DNA of 64,000 bases from Pseudorhodoferax aquiterrae (GCF_014652235.1 NZ_BMYK01000023.1:1-64000); one strand, 5' to 3'; positions 25,937-35,379 are shown, numbered from the stretch's first letter. Translations and numbers: made by a program. Notes: generated by a model from the sequence alone, not told the origin.

Positions 25937-26350
25937 TCAGACGGCGTAGAGGCCTTCGGTCGTCCGAAAGCCCTTGACCTCGATCGGGTTGCCGAACGGG
26001 TCGCGGAAGAACATGGTCCATTGCTCGCCGGGTTCGCCGGCGAAGCGCACCTGCGGCGCAAGCACGAAGTCGGTGCCGGCCGCTTCCAGCCGGCGTGCCA
26101 GTTCCTGCCAGGCCGGCAGCAGCAGCACCACGCCGAAATGCGGCATGGGCACCAGCTTGTCGCCCACCCGGCCGGTGGCGGCCGTGGCGAACCGCTCGCC
26201 CAGGTGCAGCGAGACCTGGTGGCCGAAGAAGTCGAAGTCGACCCAGGTGGCGGTGCTGCGGCCTTCGCGGCATCCCAGCGTGCCGCCATAGAAGCGGCGC
26301 GCGGCGTCCAGGTCGGTGACGTTGAAGGCGAGGTGGAAGACGGAGGTCAT
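25937..26350 (-). CDS. VOC family protein (glyoxalase/dioxygenase fold)
   Basis: Protein of 137 residues with one pair of beta-alpha-beta-beta-beta modules. It starts FHLAFNVTDLDAARRFYGGTLG and contains FFGHQVSLHL and MFFRDPFGNPIEVKGF, where His and Glu are the usual metal ligands. The start at 26350 gives a standard N-terminus. It lies 90 bp after the Bug-type gene and may be the last gene of the hydantoin operon. Substrate unknown. Confidence 0.88.
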   Translation of the reverse strand: MTSVFHLAFNVTDLDAARRFYGGTLGCREGRSTATWVDFDFFGHQVSLHLGERFATAATGRVGDKLVPMPHFGVVLLLPAWQELARRLEAAGTDFVLAPQVRFAGEPGEQWTMFFRDPFGNPIEVKGFRTTEGLYAV

Positions 26351-26440
26351 GGTGGTTGCGGGTGGATCGGAGGGTGGGAACGCGCAGGCGCCGGCCGGCA
26401 CCGGCGCGGCGTGAGCGGCCGGCCTGCGCTGCGGCAGGCG

Positions 26441-27439
26441 TCAGTCGATGGTCGCGCCCGAGCGCTTGATCGCGTCGGCCCAGACCGGCCGCTCCTTCTT
26501 CGCCAGGTTGAAGAGGTCTTCGCGCGGGCCGGTGTGGACTTCGTAGGCCTGGGTTTCCAGCGCCTGCTTCACGGCCGGGGACTGCAGCGCCCTGTTGAAC
26601 GCGGCGTTCAAAAAGTCCAGTGCCTTGGGGTCGGTGCCGGCAGCGGCCACGTAGCCGTTCCAGGCCACGGCCTGGTAGTTCTTGAGGCCGGATTCCGCCA
26701 TGGTCGGCAGATCGGGCACACGGCTGTCGCGCGCAGCGCCGGTCACCGCGAGTGGAACGATCTTGCCGGTCTTCAGGTGCGGGGCGATCGAGGTGATGTT
26801 CTCGAACACCAGGTCGACCTCGCCGCGCAGCAGCGCCAGGTCGGCCTCCAGGCCGCCCTTGTAGGGGATGTGCACGATGGACACACCGGCCATGGACTTG
26901 AACATCTCGGCCGACAGATGGCCCGTCGTGCCGTTGCCGCCCGAAGCGACCGTCAGCTTGCCCGGGTTCTTCCTGGCCAGCGCGACGAGCTCGGCCACGC
27001 TCTTGACGCCCAGGTCGGCGCGCACGGCCAGTACGTTCTGCACCGAACCCGTCAGCGCCACGGGGACCAGCTGCCTGTCCGCGTCGTACGCGAGCTTCTT
27101 GTACAGCGACTGGTTGATGGCCAGCGTCGCCACGTTGGCGTAGGCGATGGTGTAGCCGTCGGCCGGCGCGTTGATCAGCGCCTGCGTGCCGATGATGCCC
27201 GAGGCCCCCACGCGGTTCATGACCACCATGGTCTGGCCGATGTCGCGGCCGATCGCGTCGGCCAGCAGGCGCGAGACGATGTCGGGCGTGGTGCCGGCAT
27301 TGAACGGCACGATCAGCGTGATCGGCTTGTCGGGGTAGGCCGCAGAAGCATGGCCCGCCAAAGCCAGCGCGGCCAGCGGGGCCGCCACGACCTTGAGCAA
27401 CAGACGGCGTACAGAAGACGAAGAAGCGAAAACGGACAT
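26441..27439 (-). CDS. Bug-family tripartite tricarboxylate transporter binding protein
   Basis: Periplasmic binding protein of 332 residues. The signal peptide includes a double-basic start (SSSVRRLLLKVVAAPLAALALAGHASA). Mature hallmarks: YPDKPITLIVPFNAGTTPDIVSR, MNRVGASGIIGTQALI, ASGGNGTTGHLSAEMF and IPYKGG. It begins 2 bp after the PLP dehydratase stop, so it is co-transcribed with the hydantoin genes. No TctA/TctB partner is present. It gives the cluster a second binding protein besides the ABC-type one. Confidence 0.92.
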   Translation of the reverse strand: MSVFASSSSVRRLLLKVVAAPLAALALAGHASAAYPDKPITLIVPFNAGTTPDIVSRLLADAIGRDIGQTMVVMNRVGASGIIGTQALINAPADGYTIAYANVATLAINQSLYKKLAYDADRQLVPVALTGSVQNVLAVRADLGVKSVAELVALARKNPGKLTVASGGNGTTGHLSAEMFKSMAGVSIVHIPYKGGLEADLALLRGEVDLVFENITSIAPHLKTGKIVPLAVTGAARDSRVPDLPTMAESGLKNYQAVAWNGYVAAAGTDPKALDFLNAAFNRALQSPAVKQALETQAYEVHTGPREDLFNLAKKERPVWADAIKRSGATID

Positions 27440-27441
27440 GG

Positions 27442-28554
27442 TCAGGACTTTCCGGGGATCGAGGGGGGTGGGACGGTCTCCTGTGGGCCGCTGGTCGCGG
27501 CCTCGTGTCGTGGGGATGCGGTGACGGATTGCAGGACCGGCAGGTCGACGTTGCCGCCCGACAGCACGATGACGGCGCTGCGCCCCTGCAGGTCCAGGTG
27601 GCCGGCCAGCAGCGCGGCCAGCGCCACGCTGCCGCCGGGCTCCACGACCAGGCGCAGCTCTTCGAGCGCGAAGCGCATGGCGGCGGCGACCTCGGCATCG
27701 CTGACGGCGACGGCGCGGCCCAGCAGCGGCTGGTTGACGGCGAAGGGCAGCTCGGCCGGGGTCACGGCCATCAGCGCGTCGCACAGCGTGGTCGCGCCGG
27801 GCGCATTGGTTTCGCGCCGGCCGCTGGCCAGCGAACGCACGGTGTCGTCGAAACCCGCGGGCTCCACGGCCACGCGCTCGGCCTGCGGCGCCAGCGCGGC
27901 CAGCGCCAGGCTGCAGCCGGCCATCAGGCCGCCGCCGCCGCAGGGCGCGGCGAACAGACCGAGGCCGGCGCGCGCCTCGGGCGCGAGGTCCTGCAGCGCC
28001 TCCAGCGCGACGGTGCCCTGGGCGGCCAGCACCTCGGGGTGGTCGCCCGGCGGGACCAGCGTGCCGCCGGTCTCGGCCAGCAGGCGCATGCCGATGTCCT
28101 CGCGGCTCTCCCTGGCGCGGTCGTAGTGCACCACGCGCGCACCCTGCGCCAGCGCGCGCGCCACCTTGTTCTTCGGCGCGTCCACGGGCATCACGATGGT
28201 GGCGGGCACGCCGAGCCGGCGCGCGGCCCAGGCGATGGCCTGGCCATGGTTGCCCGTGGAATAGGCCACCACGCCGGCCGCACGGCGCCCGGGTGGCAGC
28301 GCCAGCACGGCGTTGAAGGCGCCACGGATCTTGAACGAGCCCGTGACCTGCAGGTTCTCGGCCTTGAGCCACACGGGGCCGCCGGCGCGCTCGTCCAGCA
28401 CGGGCGAGCGCAGCAGCGGCGTGCGCAGCACATGCGGCGCGATGGCTTCGGCCGCACGCGCGACGTCGGCGAAGTGCGGCACGCGCAGCTCGCCCAGCAT
28501 GGCGTGGACGATGCGCTCGGGCAGGACCGGGGCCGCCATACCCGCGGCCTTCAT
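27442..28554 (-). CDS. PLP-dependent serine/threonine dehydratase-like enzyme
   Basis: Fold-type II PLP enzyme of 370 residues. The Schiff-base lysine is Lys75 in TGSFKIRGA; STGNHGQA binds the substrate carboxylate, the glycine loop CGGGGLMAG holds the phosphate and SGGN near the C-terminus contacts the pyridine. No ACT domain is present, so it is the catabolic type (threonine, serine or hydroxyaspartate dehydratase). The ATG at 28554 overlaps the stop of the N-carbamoylase gene by 4 bp. In this cluster it could deaminate the amino acid released from the carbamoyl compound; the exact substrate is inferred only loosely. Confidence 0.87.
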   Translation of the reverse strand: MKAAGMAAPVLPERIVHAMLGELRVPHFADVARAAEAIAPHVLRTPLLRSPVLDERAGGPVWLKAENLQVTGSFKIRGAFNAVLALPPGRRAAGVVAYSTGNHGQAIAWAARRLGVPATIVMPVDAPKNKVARALAQGARVVHYDRARESREDIGMRLLAETGGTLVPPGDHPEVLAAQGTVALEALQDLAPEARAGLGLFAAPCGGGGLMAGCSLALAALAPQAERVAVEPAGFDDTVRSLASGRRETNAPGATTLCDALMAVTPAELPFAVNQPLLGRAVAVSDAEVAAAMRFALEELRLVVEPGGSVALAALLAGHLDLQGRSAVIVLSGGNVDLPVLQSVTASPRHEAATSGPQETVPPPSIPGKS

Positions 28555-29561
28555 GCGCACTGCCCCGGCTGCCAGACGGCCGGCGCGCTGCTGCCGGTCT
28601 GCGTGGCGATGCGCTGGTAGGCCTCCAGGCGGCGGTGCTGCGCGAAGTTGAAGATGGTGCTCCTGCCCAGTTCGCACATGGCGAGGTTGCAGTCGGCCAC
28701 GATGAGCTCGTCGTCCCAGGTCGATGCCAGGGCCATCACTTCGCCCTGCGGGTTGACGATCACGGAATGGCCCATGAGCTCGAAGCCGTCCTCGTTGCCG
28801 GCCTTGGCCACGCCCACGCCGAAGGTGGCGTTCTGGTAGCAGCCGGCCTGGATCGAGAGCTGCGAATGGAACTGGCGCTGGTACGGCGCTTCGAAGCCGC
28901 GGTTCTCCTGGTTCACGGCGGGCGTGTTGTAGCCCAGCATGACGAGCTCGACCTGCTGCAGGCCCAGTTCGCGCCAGGACTCGGGCCAGCGCCGGTCGTT
29001 GCAGATCAGCATGCCCAGGTTCACGTCCACGCCGCCGACGGGCGCGCGCGTGACGGGAAAGCCCAGGTTGCCGACTTCGAAGTAGCGCTTCTCCAGGTGC
29101 TGCACCTTGCGGATGGTGGAGAACTCCTTGTGGCCCGGCAGATGGACCTTGCGGTACTTGAGCACGATCTCGCCCGAGGGCGCGATGACCACCGAGGTGT
29201 TGAAGCGGCGCTTGCGCAGCACGCCGTTCTCGTCGGGCTCGTGGGCGATCTCGGCGTAGCCCAGGTAGCAGGTCAGGCCGTAGCGGCGGATCGCGTCGAA
29301 CAGCGGCTGCGTGGCCGGCGAGGGCAGGGTCTCCTCGTACCAGCCGTCGGCCTCGTCGAGGTTCTCGACGTACCAGCGCGGGAAGAAGGTGGTGAAGGCC
29401 AGTTCGGGGAAGACGACCACGTTCGCGCCGCGCTGGTGCGCCCTTTCGAGCAGGCGCACCATGCGCGCGACGACGACGTCGCGGCCTTCTGCACGTTGGA
29501 TGGGGCCCAGCTGGGCGGCGGCGACGGTGATCAGGCGGTTCATGGCAGTGGGTGAGGACAT
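28551..29561 (-). CDS. N-carbamoyl-D-amino acid hydrolase
   Basis: Nitrilase-superfamily amidohydrolase of 336 residues that removes the carbamoyl group as CO2 and ammonia. It follows the Agrobacterium D-carbamoylase closely: FPELAFTTFFPRW (Glu53), KYRKVHLPGHKE (Lys138) and ICNDRRWPE (Cys187) give the Glu-Lys-Cys triad, and HLEKRYFEVG and NFAQHR are also conserved. An alternative start at 29543 (MNRLITV) is equally possible because neither has a clear ribosome-binding site. It converts the product of the hydantoinase encoded five genes upstream in the operon. Confidence 0.92.
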   Translation of the reverse strand: MSSPTAMNRLITVAAAQLGPIQRAEGRDVVVARMVRLLERAHQRGANVVVFPELAFTTFFPRWYVENLDEADGWYEETLPSPATQPLFDAIRRYGLTCYLGYAEIAHEPDENGVLRKRRFNTSVVIAPSGEIVLKYRKVHLPGHKEFSTIRKVQHLEKRYFEVGNLGFPVTRAPVGGVDVNLGMLICNDRRWPESWRELGLQQVELVMLGYNTPAVNQENRGFEAPYQRQFHSQLSIQAGCYQNATFGVGVAKAGNEDGFELMGHSVIVNPQGEVMALASTWDDELIVADCNLAMCELGRSTIFNFAQHRRLEAYQRIATQTGSSAPAVWQPGQCA

Positions 29562-29646
29562 GCAGGGGCGGGGCGAAGGCCGGGGTTCGGCCGGACGGGG
29601 TCAGTTGGCGGGCGGAAGCTGTCGGTGCGCAGTGGTCCGTCGCAGT

Positions 29647-30327
29647 TCAGTGGCCGGCCATGCCGGCACGGCGTTTCTCGAGGCTGGCCAGCACGCGGGT
29701 GAGCGGCCACAGCATCGCCAGATACAGCAGCGCGGCCAGCACGATGGGCGAGGGGTTGTAGACCAGGGACTGCGTGTCGCGCGCGGCGCGCAGCAGTTCG
29801 GGCATGCCGACCACGCTGGCGATGGTCGTCAGCTTGACGACCTCGATGCAGTTGCCCAGCAGGTCCGGCATCACGTTGCGCACCGCCTGCGGCAGGACGA
29901 CGTGCCGCAGCGCCTGCAGGCGGGTCAGTCCGGTGGAGCGGGCGGCCTCCATCTGGCCTCGGGGCACGGATTGGATGCCGGCACGGAAGACCTCGCAGAA
30001 GTAGCTGGCGTTGTTGAGCACGAAGGCCAGCACGACGGCGCCGAGCTTGGGCACGTTGCCGACCAGGAACGGCAGTCCGAAGTACAGGAAGATCAGCAGC
30101 ACCAGCGGCGGGAACGCGCGGAAGAAGTCGACGTAGGCGATGACCGACCAGCGCGCCCAGCGTGCGGGCGACTGCGTCTGCGCCAGCGCCAGCAGCAGCC
30201 CGGCGCCTGCGCCCAGCGGGATGACGATGGCGGACAGCCAGACCGTGGTCCACAGGCCGCCGAGCAGGTAGGGGAAGACCTGACGGTAGATGTCCAGGTT
30301 GAAGAAGGTGTCGATGAGCGTGTCCAT
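29647..30327 (-). CDS. polar amino acid ABC transporter permease
   Basis: Inner-membrane permease of the HisM/GltK type, 226 residues. The EAA loop is GQMEAARSTGLTRLQALRHVVLPQA. The ATG at 30327 is 13 bp after the previous stop; a TTG further upstream at 30369 would overlap the preceding gene and is less likely. It pairs with the adjacent permease, an arrangement typical of amino acid importers with two different permeases. Confidence 0.92.
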   Translation of the reverse strand: MDTLIDTFFNLDIYRQVFPYLLGGLWTTVWLSAIVIPLGAGAGLLLALAQTQSPARWARWSVIAYVDFFRAFPPLVLLIFLYFGLPFLVGNVPKLGAVVLAFVLNNASYFCEVFRAGIQSVPRGQMEAARSTGLTRLQALRHVVLPQAVRNVMPDLLGNCIEVVKLTTIASVVGMPELLRAARDTQSLVYNPSPIVLAALLYLAMLWPLTRVLASLEKRRAGMAGH

Positions 30328-30340
30328 GGCCGGGCTGTGC

Positions 30341-31024
30341 TCAGGTTCCGTGGGCGGCACGGTGCTCAAGCCAGCGCGCCACGCAGACGATCGGCAGGAA
30401 CACCAGCAGGTAGAGGAAGGCGCCGACGGTCAGCGGCGTCGGGTTGCCCGCCACGGCCGCCGATGCCTGGGCGGTGCTGAGGATTTCGCCCAGCGCCACC
30501 ACCGAGCCCAGAGCGGTGTTCTTGGTCGTGGCGATGACACGGTTGGTCAGTGGCGGCACGGCACGCCGCAGGGCCTGCGGCAGCAGCACCCAGCGCATGG
30601 CCTGCCACCAGTTCAGGCCGGTGGAGCGGGCGGCCTCCATCTGGCCCCGGGGCAGCGAGGACAGGCCGGCCCAGATGCTTTCCGTGGCGTAGGCGGCGAG
30701 CACCAGCGACAGCGCGAGCCAGGTCGAGGTGAACGACGAGAGCGGCAGGTTCACCGCCGGCAGGCCGAAGTACAGCAGGATGATGATGACCAGCGGCGGC
30801 AGCGAGCGCGTGACGTCCGAGAACACCACGACAGGGATGCGCAGCCAGGTGCGCCCGGTGGCGCGGGCCAGCGCCAGCGCCAGGCCGGCCAGCACGCCCG
30901 TGACCACGGTCGCCGCGCCGACGCCGACCGTGACCACCATGCCCCATGCGATCTCGCGCCAGTACTGCGCGGCCACCGCGGGGTTGAAGAAGGTGAAGAG
31001 GAATCCGGCGTTGGCTTCGTTCAT
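30341..31024 (-). CDS. polar amino acid ABC transporter permease
   Basis: Inner-membrane permease of the GltJ/HisQ type, 227 residues. It has an N-terminal helix around residues 25-50, the VTRSLPPLVIIILLYFGLP segment and the EAA loop GQMEAARSTGLNWWQAMRWVLLPQA, which is almost the same as that in the partner permease. It lies 7 bp after the ATPase gene. Confidence 0.92.
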   Translation of the reverse strand: MNEANAGFLFTFFNPAVAAQYWREIAWGMVVTVGVGAATVVTGVLAGLALALARATGRTWLRIPVVVFSDVTRSLPPLVIIILLYFGLPAVNLPLSSFTSTWLALSLVLAAYATESIWAGLSSLPRGQMEAARSTGLNWWQAMRWVLLPQALRRAVPPLTNRVIATTKNTALGSVVALGEILSTAQASAAVAGNPTPLTVGAFLYLLVFLPIVCVARWLEHRAAHGT

Positions 31025-31031
31025 GCCGCCC

Positions 31032-31778
31032 TCACCCCTTGGCGTCCATGTAACGGCCGATGAAGCTGCGCGTGCGCGCCTCCTTCGGGTTCTCGAAGAC
31101 ATCGGCCGGCGTGCCCTGCTCCGCGACGACGCCGCCGTCCATGAACACCACGCGGTCGGCCACGGCATGCGCGAAGGCCATCTCGTGCGTCACCACCAGC
31201 ATGGTCATGCCGCCGTCGCGCAGGCTGCGCATCACACGCAGCACCTCGTCGACGAGTTCGGGGTCGAGCGCGCTGGTGGGTTCGTCGAACAGCATGACCT
31301 TGGGCTGCAGGGCGATGCCGCGCGCGATGCCCACGCGCTGCTGCTGCCCGCCCGAGAGCTGGGCCGGATAGGCATCGGCCTTGTGCGCCAGGCCTACCTG
31401 CCCGAGCGCCTCGCGGGCGATCGCCTCGGCCTGCGCGCGGTCCTTCTTCTGCACCCGCCGCAGCGCCAGCGTCACGTTCTCCAGTGCGCTCAGGTGCGGA
31501 TACAGGTTGAAGTGCTGGAACACCATGCCCACGCTCTGGCGCACGCGGTTGATGTCCGTGTCCGGGCGGGTGATGTCCTGGCCGTCGACCACCACCTGGC
31601 CCGCCGTCGGCTCTTCCAGACGGTTGCAGCAGCGCAGCATGGTGCTCTTGCCCGAACCGGAGGGCCCGATGACGCAGACCAGTTCGGCCGGGCGGACGCG
31701 GAGGTCGACACCGCGCAGGACCTCCTGCGCGCCATAGGACTTGCGCAGTCCGACGAGTTCGAGAATGGGTGCGCTCAT
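31032..31778 (-). CDS. polar amino acid ABC transporter ATP-binding protein
   Basis: ATPase of 248 residues in the GlnQ/HisP group. Walker A is GPSGSGKST, followed by the group-typical [10 protein letters not shown]; the Q-loop is [12 protein letters not shown], the signature [14 protein letters not shown], Walker [15 protein letters not shown] and H-loop VTHEM. It lies 34 bp downstream of the binding protein gene and drives import of the cluster substrate, probably a hydantoin, ureido acid or amino acid. Confidence 0.94.
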   Translation of the reverse strand: MSAPILELVGLRKSYGAQEVLRGVDLRVRPAELVCVIGPSGSGKSTMLRCCNRLEEPTAGQVVVDGQDITRPDTDINRVRQSVGMVFQHFNLYPHLSALENVTLALRRVQKKDRAQAEAIAREALGQVGLAHKADAYPAQLSGGQQQRVGIARGIALQPKVMLFDEPTSALDPELVDEVLRVMRSLRDGGMTMLVVTHEMAFAHAVADRVVFMDGGVVAEQGTPADVFENPKEARTRSFIGRYMDAKG

Positions 31779-31812
31779 GGCTGGATGGGGGAGATCGTCC
31801 GCGTGGTCCGGC

Positions 31813-32676
31813 TCAGGCGCAGTTCGGCTTGACCGGCGTGGCGTCGTAGTTCTCGGTGCCGGGCACGCCGTGGCCGGGCGCCACGGTGCGCTCCACGCTG
31901 CCGGGGGCGGGGTCGATGCCATACCACTTGTTGGCCAGGCGCGCGATCGTGCCGTCCAGCTTCATGCACTTGAGGGCGTTGGAAACCGCATCGCGGCCAG
32001 CCTTGTCGTTCAGGCGGAAGGGAATGGCCCACACCAGCCCGGTCTTCACCGTGTACGTGGTCTGCAGGGCCGGGTTCTGCTTGGCGGCCCAGCCCGCGAC
32101 CGTGTTGCCGGCCAGGTTGAAGTCGGCGCGGTTGGACATGACGGCCTGGATCGCGTCGGCGTTGGTGCCGTACACGTCGTACTTGAAGCCGTACTTCTCG
32201 GCGTTCTCCTTGGCCCAGCCTTCGTAGTTGGAGCCCTTGTTGACGGCCACGGTCTTGCCCTTGAGGCCTTCGAGCGTTTCCAGCTTCGTGCCGCCCTTGC
32301 GGGCCAGGAAGGTGTAGTTGGTCTCGGTGTAGCCCTCGGTGAAAAGCAGCGCGCGGGCGCGGTCCGGGTTGACCGTGACCGGCGCCAGCAGGAAGTCGTA
32401 CTTGCCGCTGTTCAGGCCCGGGATGAGGCCGGAGAACTCGGTCGCCTCGATCTCCACCTTGCGGCGCAGGCGCTTGCCCAGTTCCTCGGCCAGGTCGACG
32501 TTGAAGCCCTGGATGCCACCGCCGAGCTTGACCATGGCCTGCGGCGCGAAGGTCGGATCGACCGCGGTGCGCAGCGGCGGGCCGTCCTGGGCCTGGGCCT
32601 GGGCCGCGGGCCCGGCGATGGCGGCGCTGGCGGCCAGGACACAGAGGAGGCGGCGGGAAAGGAGGTGCTGGGACAT
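31813..32676 (-). CDS. amino-acid-type ABC transporter substrate-binding protein
   Basis: Periplasmic binding protein (family 3) of 287 residues. The ATG at 32676 follows an AG-rich segment and a signal peptide ends near AQAQAQD. The mature protein shows [56 protein letters not shown] and [14 protein letters not shown]. Two cysteines (near positions 246 and 286) may form a disulfide. Encoded between the hydantoinase and the ATPase, it defines the importer of the cluster. Confidence 0.92.
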   Translation of the reverse strand: MSQHLLSRRLLCVLAASAAIAGPAAQAQAQDGPPLRTAVDPTFAPQAMVKLGGGIQGFNVDLAEELGKRLRRKVEIEATEFSGLIPGLNSGKYDFLLAPVTVNPDRARALLFTEGYTETNYTFLARKGGTKLETLEGLKGKTVAVNKGSNYEGWAKENAEKYGFKYDVYGTNADAIQAVMSNRADFNLAGNTVAGWAAKQNPALQTTYTVKTGLVWAIPFRLNDKAGRDAVSNALKCMKLDGTIARLANKWYGIDPAPGSVERTVAPGHGVPGTENYDATPVKPNCA

Positions 32677-32719
32677 GGTGGGGCGTGGTTGGGATGGACG
32701 TGCAGTGCGGGGAGAGGGG

Positions 32720-34204
32720 TCAGGCGGCGGCGGCATGCGGCGCGTCCAGTCCGAGCAGGGCGCTGAACGCGCCGCGGCCGGGCGAGCGTGCGGGCGCGGC
32801 ACCCAGCGGGCGTGAAGGGCCGCGGCGCAGGAACTGGCCCGAACCGCGCGCGGCGCGCAGTTCGCCCGCGCGGACCACGCTGCGACCGCGGCTGAACACG
32901 TCTTCCGGCCAGCCGGTCAGGCGCATGCCTTCGTAGGGCGTGTAGCCGACGTTGTCGTGCAGCAGCGCGGCCGTCACGTCCACGACGCGCGCGGGATTCC
33001 AGATGGCGATGTCCGCATCGGCGCCGACCGCGATGGCGCCCTTGCGCGGCGCCAGACCGTACATGTGGGCATGGTTGGTGGCGGTCAGCGCCACGAACTG
33101 CTCGATGCCCATGCGGCCCTTCATGACGCCTTCGGAGAACAGCAGCGGCATGCGCAGCTCGATGCCCGGCACGCCGTTGGCCATCTCCTTGAAGGTGGTC
33201 GATTCGCCCCGGGGCAGCTTGCCCGACGCGTCGAAGCGAAACGGCGAGTGGTCGGACGAATACACGCCCAGGGTGCCGTCCAGCAGGCCAGCCCAGACCG
33301 CCTCCTGCGAGGCCTTGTCACGCGGCGGCGGGCTGCAGCAGAACTTGGCGCCTTCCACCCCCGGCAGGTCGATGTTGGAGGCTTCCAGGAACAGGTACTG
33401 CGGGCAGCTCTCGGCATGCACCTGGGCGCCCAGGCGGCGGGCCTGGCGCAGCACCTCCACGGTCTCCGCGCCCGCCACGTGCACGATCAGGATGGGCACG
33501 TCCACCAGGCGCGACAGCTGCACCGCGCGGTAGGTGGCCTCGGCCTCGGCCAGCGGGTCGTGCGCGACGCCGTGGAACTTGGGCGCCGTGTGGCCGCGGT
33601 CCAGCAGGCGCTGCGCGATCCAGCGGATCATGTCGTGGTTTTCGGCGTGCACCATCACCATGGCCCCCTCGCGGCCGGCCGTCGCCATCACGTCCAGCAG
33701 CGCGTGGTCGTCGAGCTTGAGCAGGTCGTAGGTCATGTAGACCTTGAGCGAGGTGATGCCGTCGCGGATGGCCTGCGGCAGGTGCACGGACAGCGCCTCC
33801 GCGTCGGGGCGCGTGAGGATCAGGTGGAAGCCGTAGTCGATGACGGCCTTTTCGGCGGCCCGGCGCGCGTAGTCGGCCAGCACCTGGGGGATGCTGTCCT
33901 TGCGGTGCTGGGCGGCGAACGACAGGATGGTGGTCGTGCCGCCGAAGGCCGCGGACACCGTGCCCGAGTAAAAGTCGTCGGCGCACATCAGGCCCATGCC
34001 CGAGAGCTGCTCGATGTGGCAGTGGCTGTCGATGCCGCCGGGCAGCACCCAGCGGCCGCGGGCATCCACGTCTTCCCGGCCCGGCGCAAGGTCGGGCCCG
34101 ATGGCCGCGATGCGCCCGTCGACGATGCCGATGTCGCCGTCGGTGCAGCCGGAGGCGTTGCAGATCCTGCCGCCACGGATGGTGAGGTCGAAGGGAGCGG
34201 TCAT
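32720..34204 (-). CDS. D-hydantoinase / dihydropyrimidinase
   Basis: Amidohydrolase of 494 residues that opens the ring of hydantoins or dihydropyrimidines to N-carbamoyl amino acids. The dinuclear zinc site is complete: His61 and His63 (DSHCHIE), the carboxylated Lys154 (SLKVYMTYD), His186 (HAENH), His242 (HVAG) and Asp318 (SSDHSPF). The last 30 or so residues are Arg/Ala-rich and longer than usual. It is the first gene of a nine-gene minus-strand operon running to the VOC gene. The 189-bp gap to the LysR gene contains a candidate LysR site. Confidence 0.93.
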   Translation of the reverse strand: MTAPFDLTIRGGRICNASGCTDGDIGIVDGRIAAIGPDLAPGREDVDARGRWVLPGGIDSHCHIEQLSGMGLMCADDFYSGTVSAAFGGTTTILSFAAQHRKDSIPQVLADYARRAAEKAVIDYGFHLILTRPDAEALSVHLPQAIRDGITSLKVYMTYDLLKLDDHALLDVMATAGREGAMVMVHAENHDMIRWIAQRLLDRGHTAPKFHGVAHDPLAEAEATYRAVQLSRLVDVPILIVHVAGAETVEVLRQARRLGAQVHAESCPQYLFLEASNIDLPGVEGAKFCCSPPPRDKASQEAVWAGLLDGTLGVYSSDHSPFRFDASGKLPRGESTTFKEMANGVPGIELRMPLLFSEGVMKGRMGIEQFVALTATNHAHMYGLAPRKGAIAVGADADIAIWNPARVVDVTAALLHDNVGYTPYEGMRLTGWPEDVFSRGRSVVRAGELRAARGSGQFLRRGPSRPLGAAPARSPGRGAFSALLGLDAPHAAAA

Positions 34205-34383
34205 GGTGCGGGCGCTGGGACGAAGGACGGGCTGGGACAGGTGCGGGCGCGGTCGTCGACCGCATCCACACGGGGCCGCATCGGGCTGCCGGAGCGCCTG
34301 TGGCGCAGCGGCAGGACGACGCGTTGGAAGAAATTATTTCGAGCGCGCGCCGCGCTGTCGCCTGCCGATTCGTGCGAAAGGCA

Positions 34384-34396
34384 TAACCTGCGGTTA
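34384..34396. promoter_or_regulatory. candidate LysR operator before the hydantoinase operon
   Basis: TAACCTGCGGTTA, a T-N11-A palindrome of the LysR type, flanked as ATAAC-N5-GTTAAG. It lies 180 bp upstream of the hydantoinase start and overlaps the LysR stop codon. The same ATAAC-N5-GTTAAG frame occurs at 35366-35381 before the LysR gene itself. Confidence 0.55.
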
Positions 34397-35335
34397 AGCA
34401 GCGACGTCCTGGTGCATCTGCGCACCTTGCCGGGGCACGGATGGTCCATTGCCGTGCATCAAGGCGCGCAGATCGGTGATGAAGGACTGCGCGATCTGCG
34501 ACAGCGGTTCGAAACGCAGGTGCAGCAGCGTCGCATGGACCAGCGGCGTGCCATGCACCGGCCGCACCACCAGGCGGTGGTTGGTCCAGCTGCGCACCGA
34601 GAACTCGTCGACCAGCGCGATGCCGGCCCCCGCCTGCACCATGGCATAGGCGTTCTGCGGCGAACCCACCTCCACCGCCGCGCGCACCGGCTGGCCCGCG
34701 GCCTCGAACAGCTGGGCCACCAGCCGGCCGAAGTAGGTGCTGCGTTCGTAGGAGACCAGCGGCCAGGGAACGAGGTCCTCCACCGCCAGCGTGGCCAGGC
34801 GCGCGAGCGGGTGGTCGTATGGGCACACGCAGACCAGCCGCGCCGAACCCAGCGGCATGGCGAGCAGGTTGGGATGCTCCACCGGGCGCAGCGTCACCGC
34901 GAGGTCCGCCTGGTGGTTGAGCACGCGCTCCACCAGCGGCACCGGCCCGAGGTACTGGAAGGTGACCTTGACATTCGGATGGCGCAGGCGAAAGCGCATC
35001 ACGGCCTGCGGAATGATCATCTGCCCGACGCTGGGGCTGGACACCAGGTTGAGGATGCCGTCGCTGTTCTCGCGCAGCTCCCGCGCCAGTTCGTTGACGC
35101 GGCCCACGCCCGCGTAGACCAGCTCCACTTCGCGGATCAGCTTCTTGGCCTCGGGCGTGGGATACAGCCGCCCCTTGATGCGCTCGAACAGCGGGAAGCC
35201 GACGCGGCTTTCCGTGTGCGAGAGCAGCCGGCTGACCGCGGGCTGCGACACGCACAGCAACTCCGACGCGCCGGTGATGGAGCCCGTGATCATCACGGCA
35301 CGGAAAACTTCGATCTGGCGCAGGTTGAGGGACAT
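34394..35335 (-). CDS. LysR-family transcriptional regulator
   Basis: Regulator of 313 residues. The helix-turn-helix is in the first 60 residues (LRQIEVFRAVMITGSITGASELLCVSQPAVSRLLSHTESRVG), followed by the linker helix and an effector-binding domain with PLVSYERSTYFGRLV and VEVGSPQNAYAMVQAGAGIALVDE. It lies between the hydantoinase operon and the divergently transcribed hydantoin racemase gene, each of which has a matching T-N11-A palindrome nearby, so it probably controls both. Confidence 0.92.
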   Translation of the reverse strand: MSLNLRQIEVFRAVMITGSITGASELLCVSQPAVSRLLSHTESRVGFPLFERIKGRLYPTPEAKKLIREVELVYAGVGRVNELARELRENSDGILNLVSSPSVGQMIIPQAVMRFRLRHPNVKVTFQYLGPVPLVERVLNHQADLAVTLRPVEHPNLLAMPLGSARLVCVCPYDHPLARLATLAVEDLVPWPLVSYERSTYFGRLVAQLFEAAGQPVRAAVEVGSPQNAYAMVQAGAGIALVDEFSVRSWTNHRLVVRPVHGTPLVHATLLHLRFEPLSQIAQSFITDLRALMHGNGPSVPRQGAQMHQDVAA

Positions 35336-35366
35336 GGCGTGCCGGCCCGGCCGCAGGCCAAGCGGA

Positions 35367-35379
35367 TAACAGAACGTTA
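35367..35379. promoter_or_regulatory. candidate LysR operator in lysR / racemase gap
   Basis: TAACAGAACGTTA, a T-N11-A palindrome, centred 37 bp upstream of the LysR start in the 124-bp divergent gap to the racemase gene. With the site at 34384-34396 it shares ATAAC-N5-GTTAAG, 11 fixed bases. Confidence 0.55.

Noticed and set aside
30328-30369. TTG start extending the permease by 14 residues
   Set aside because: It would overlap the preceding gene and adds a polar Pro-rich extension; the ATG at 30327 fits the family.
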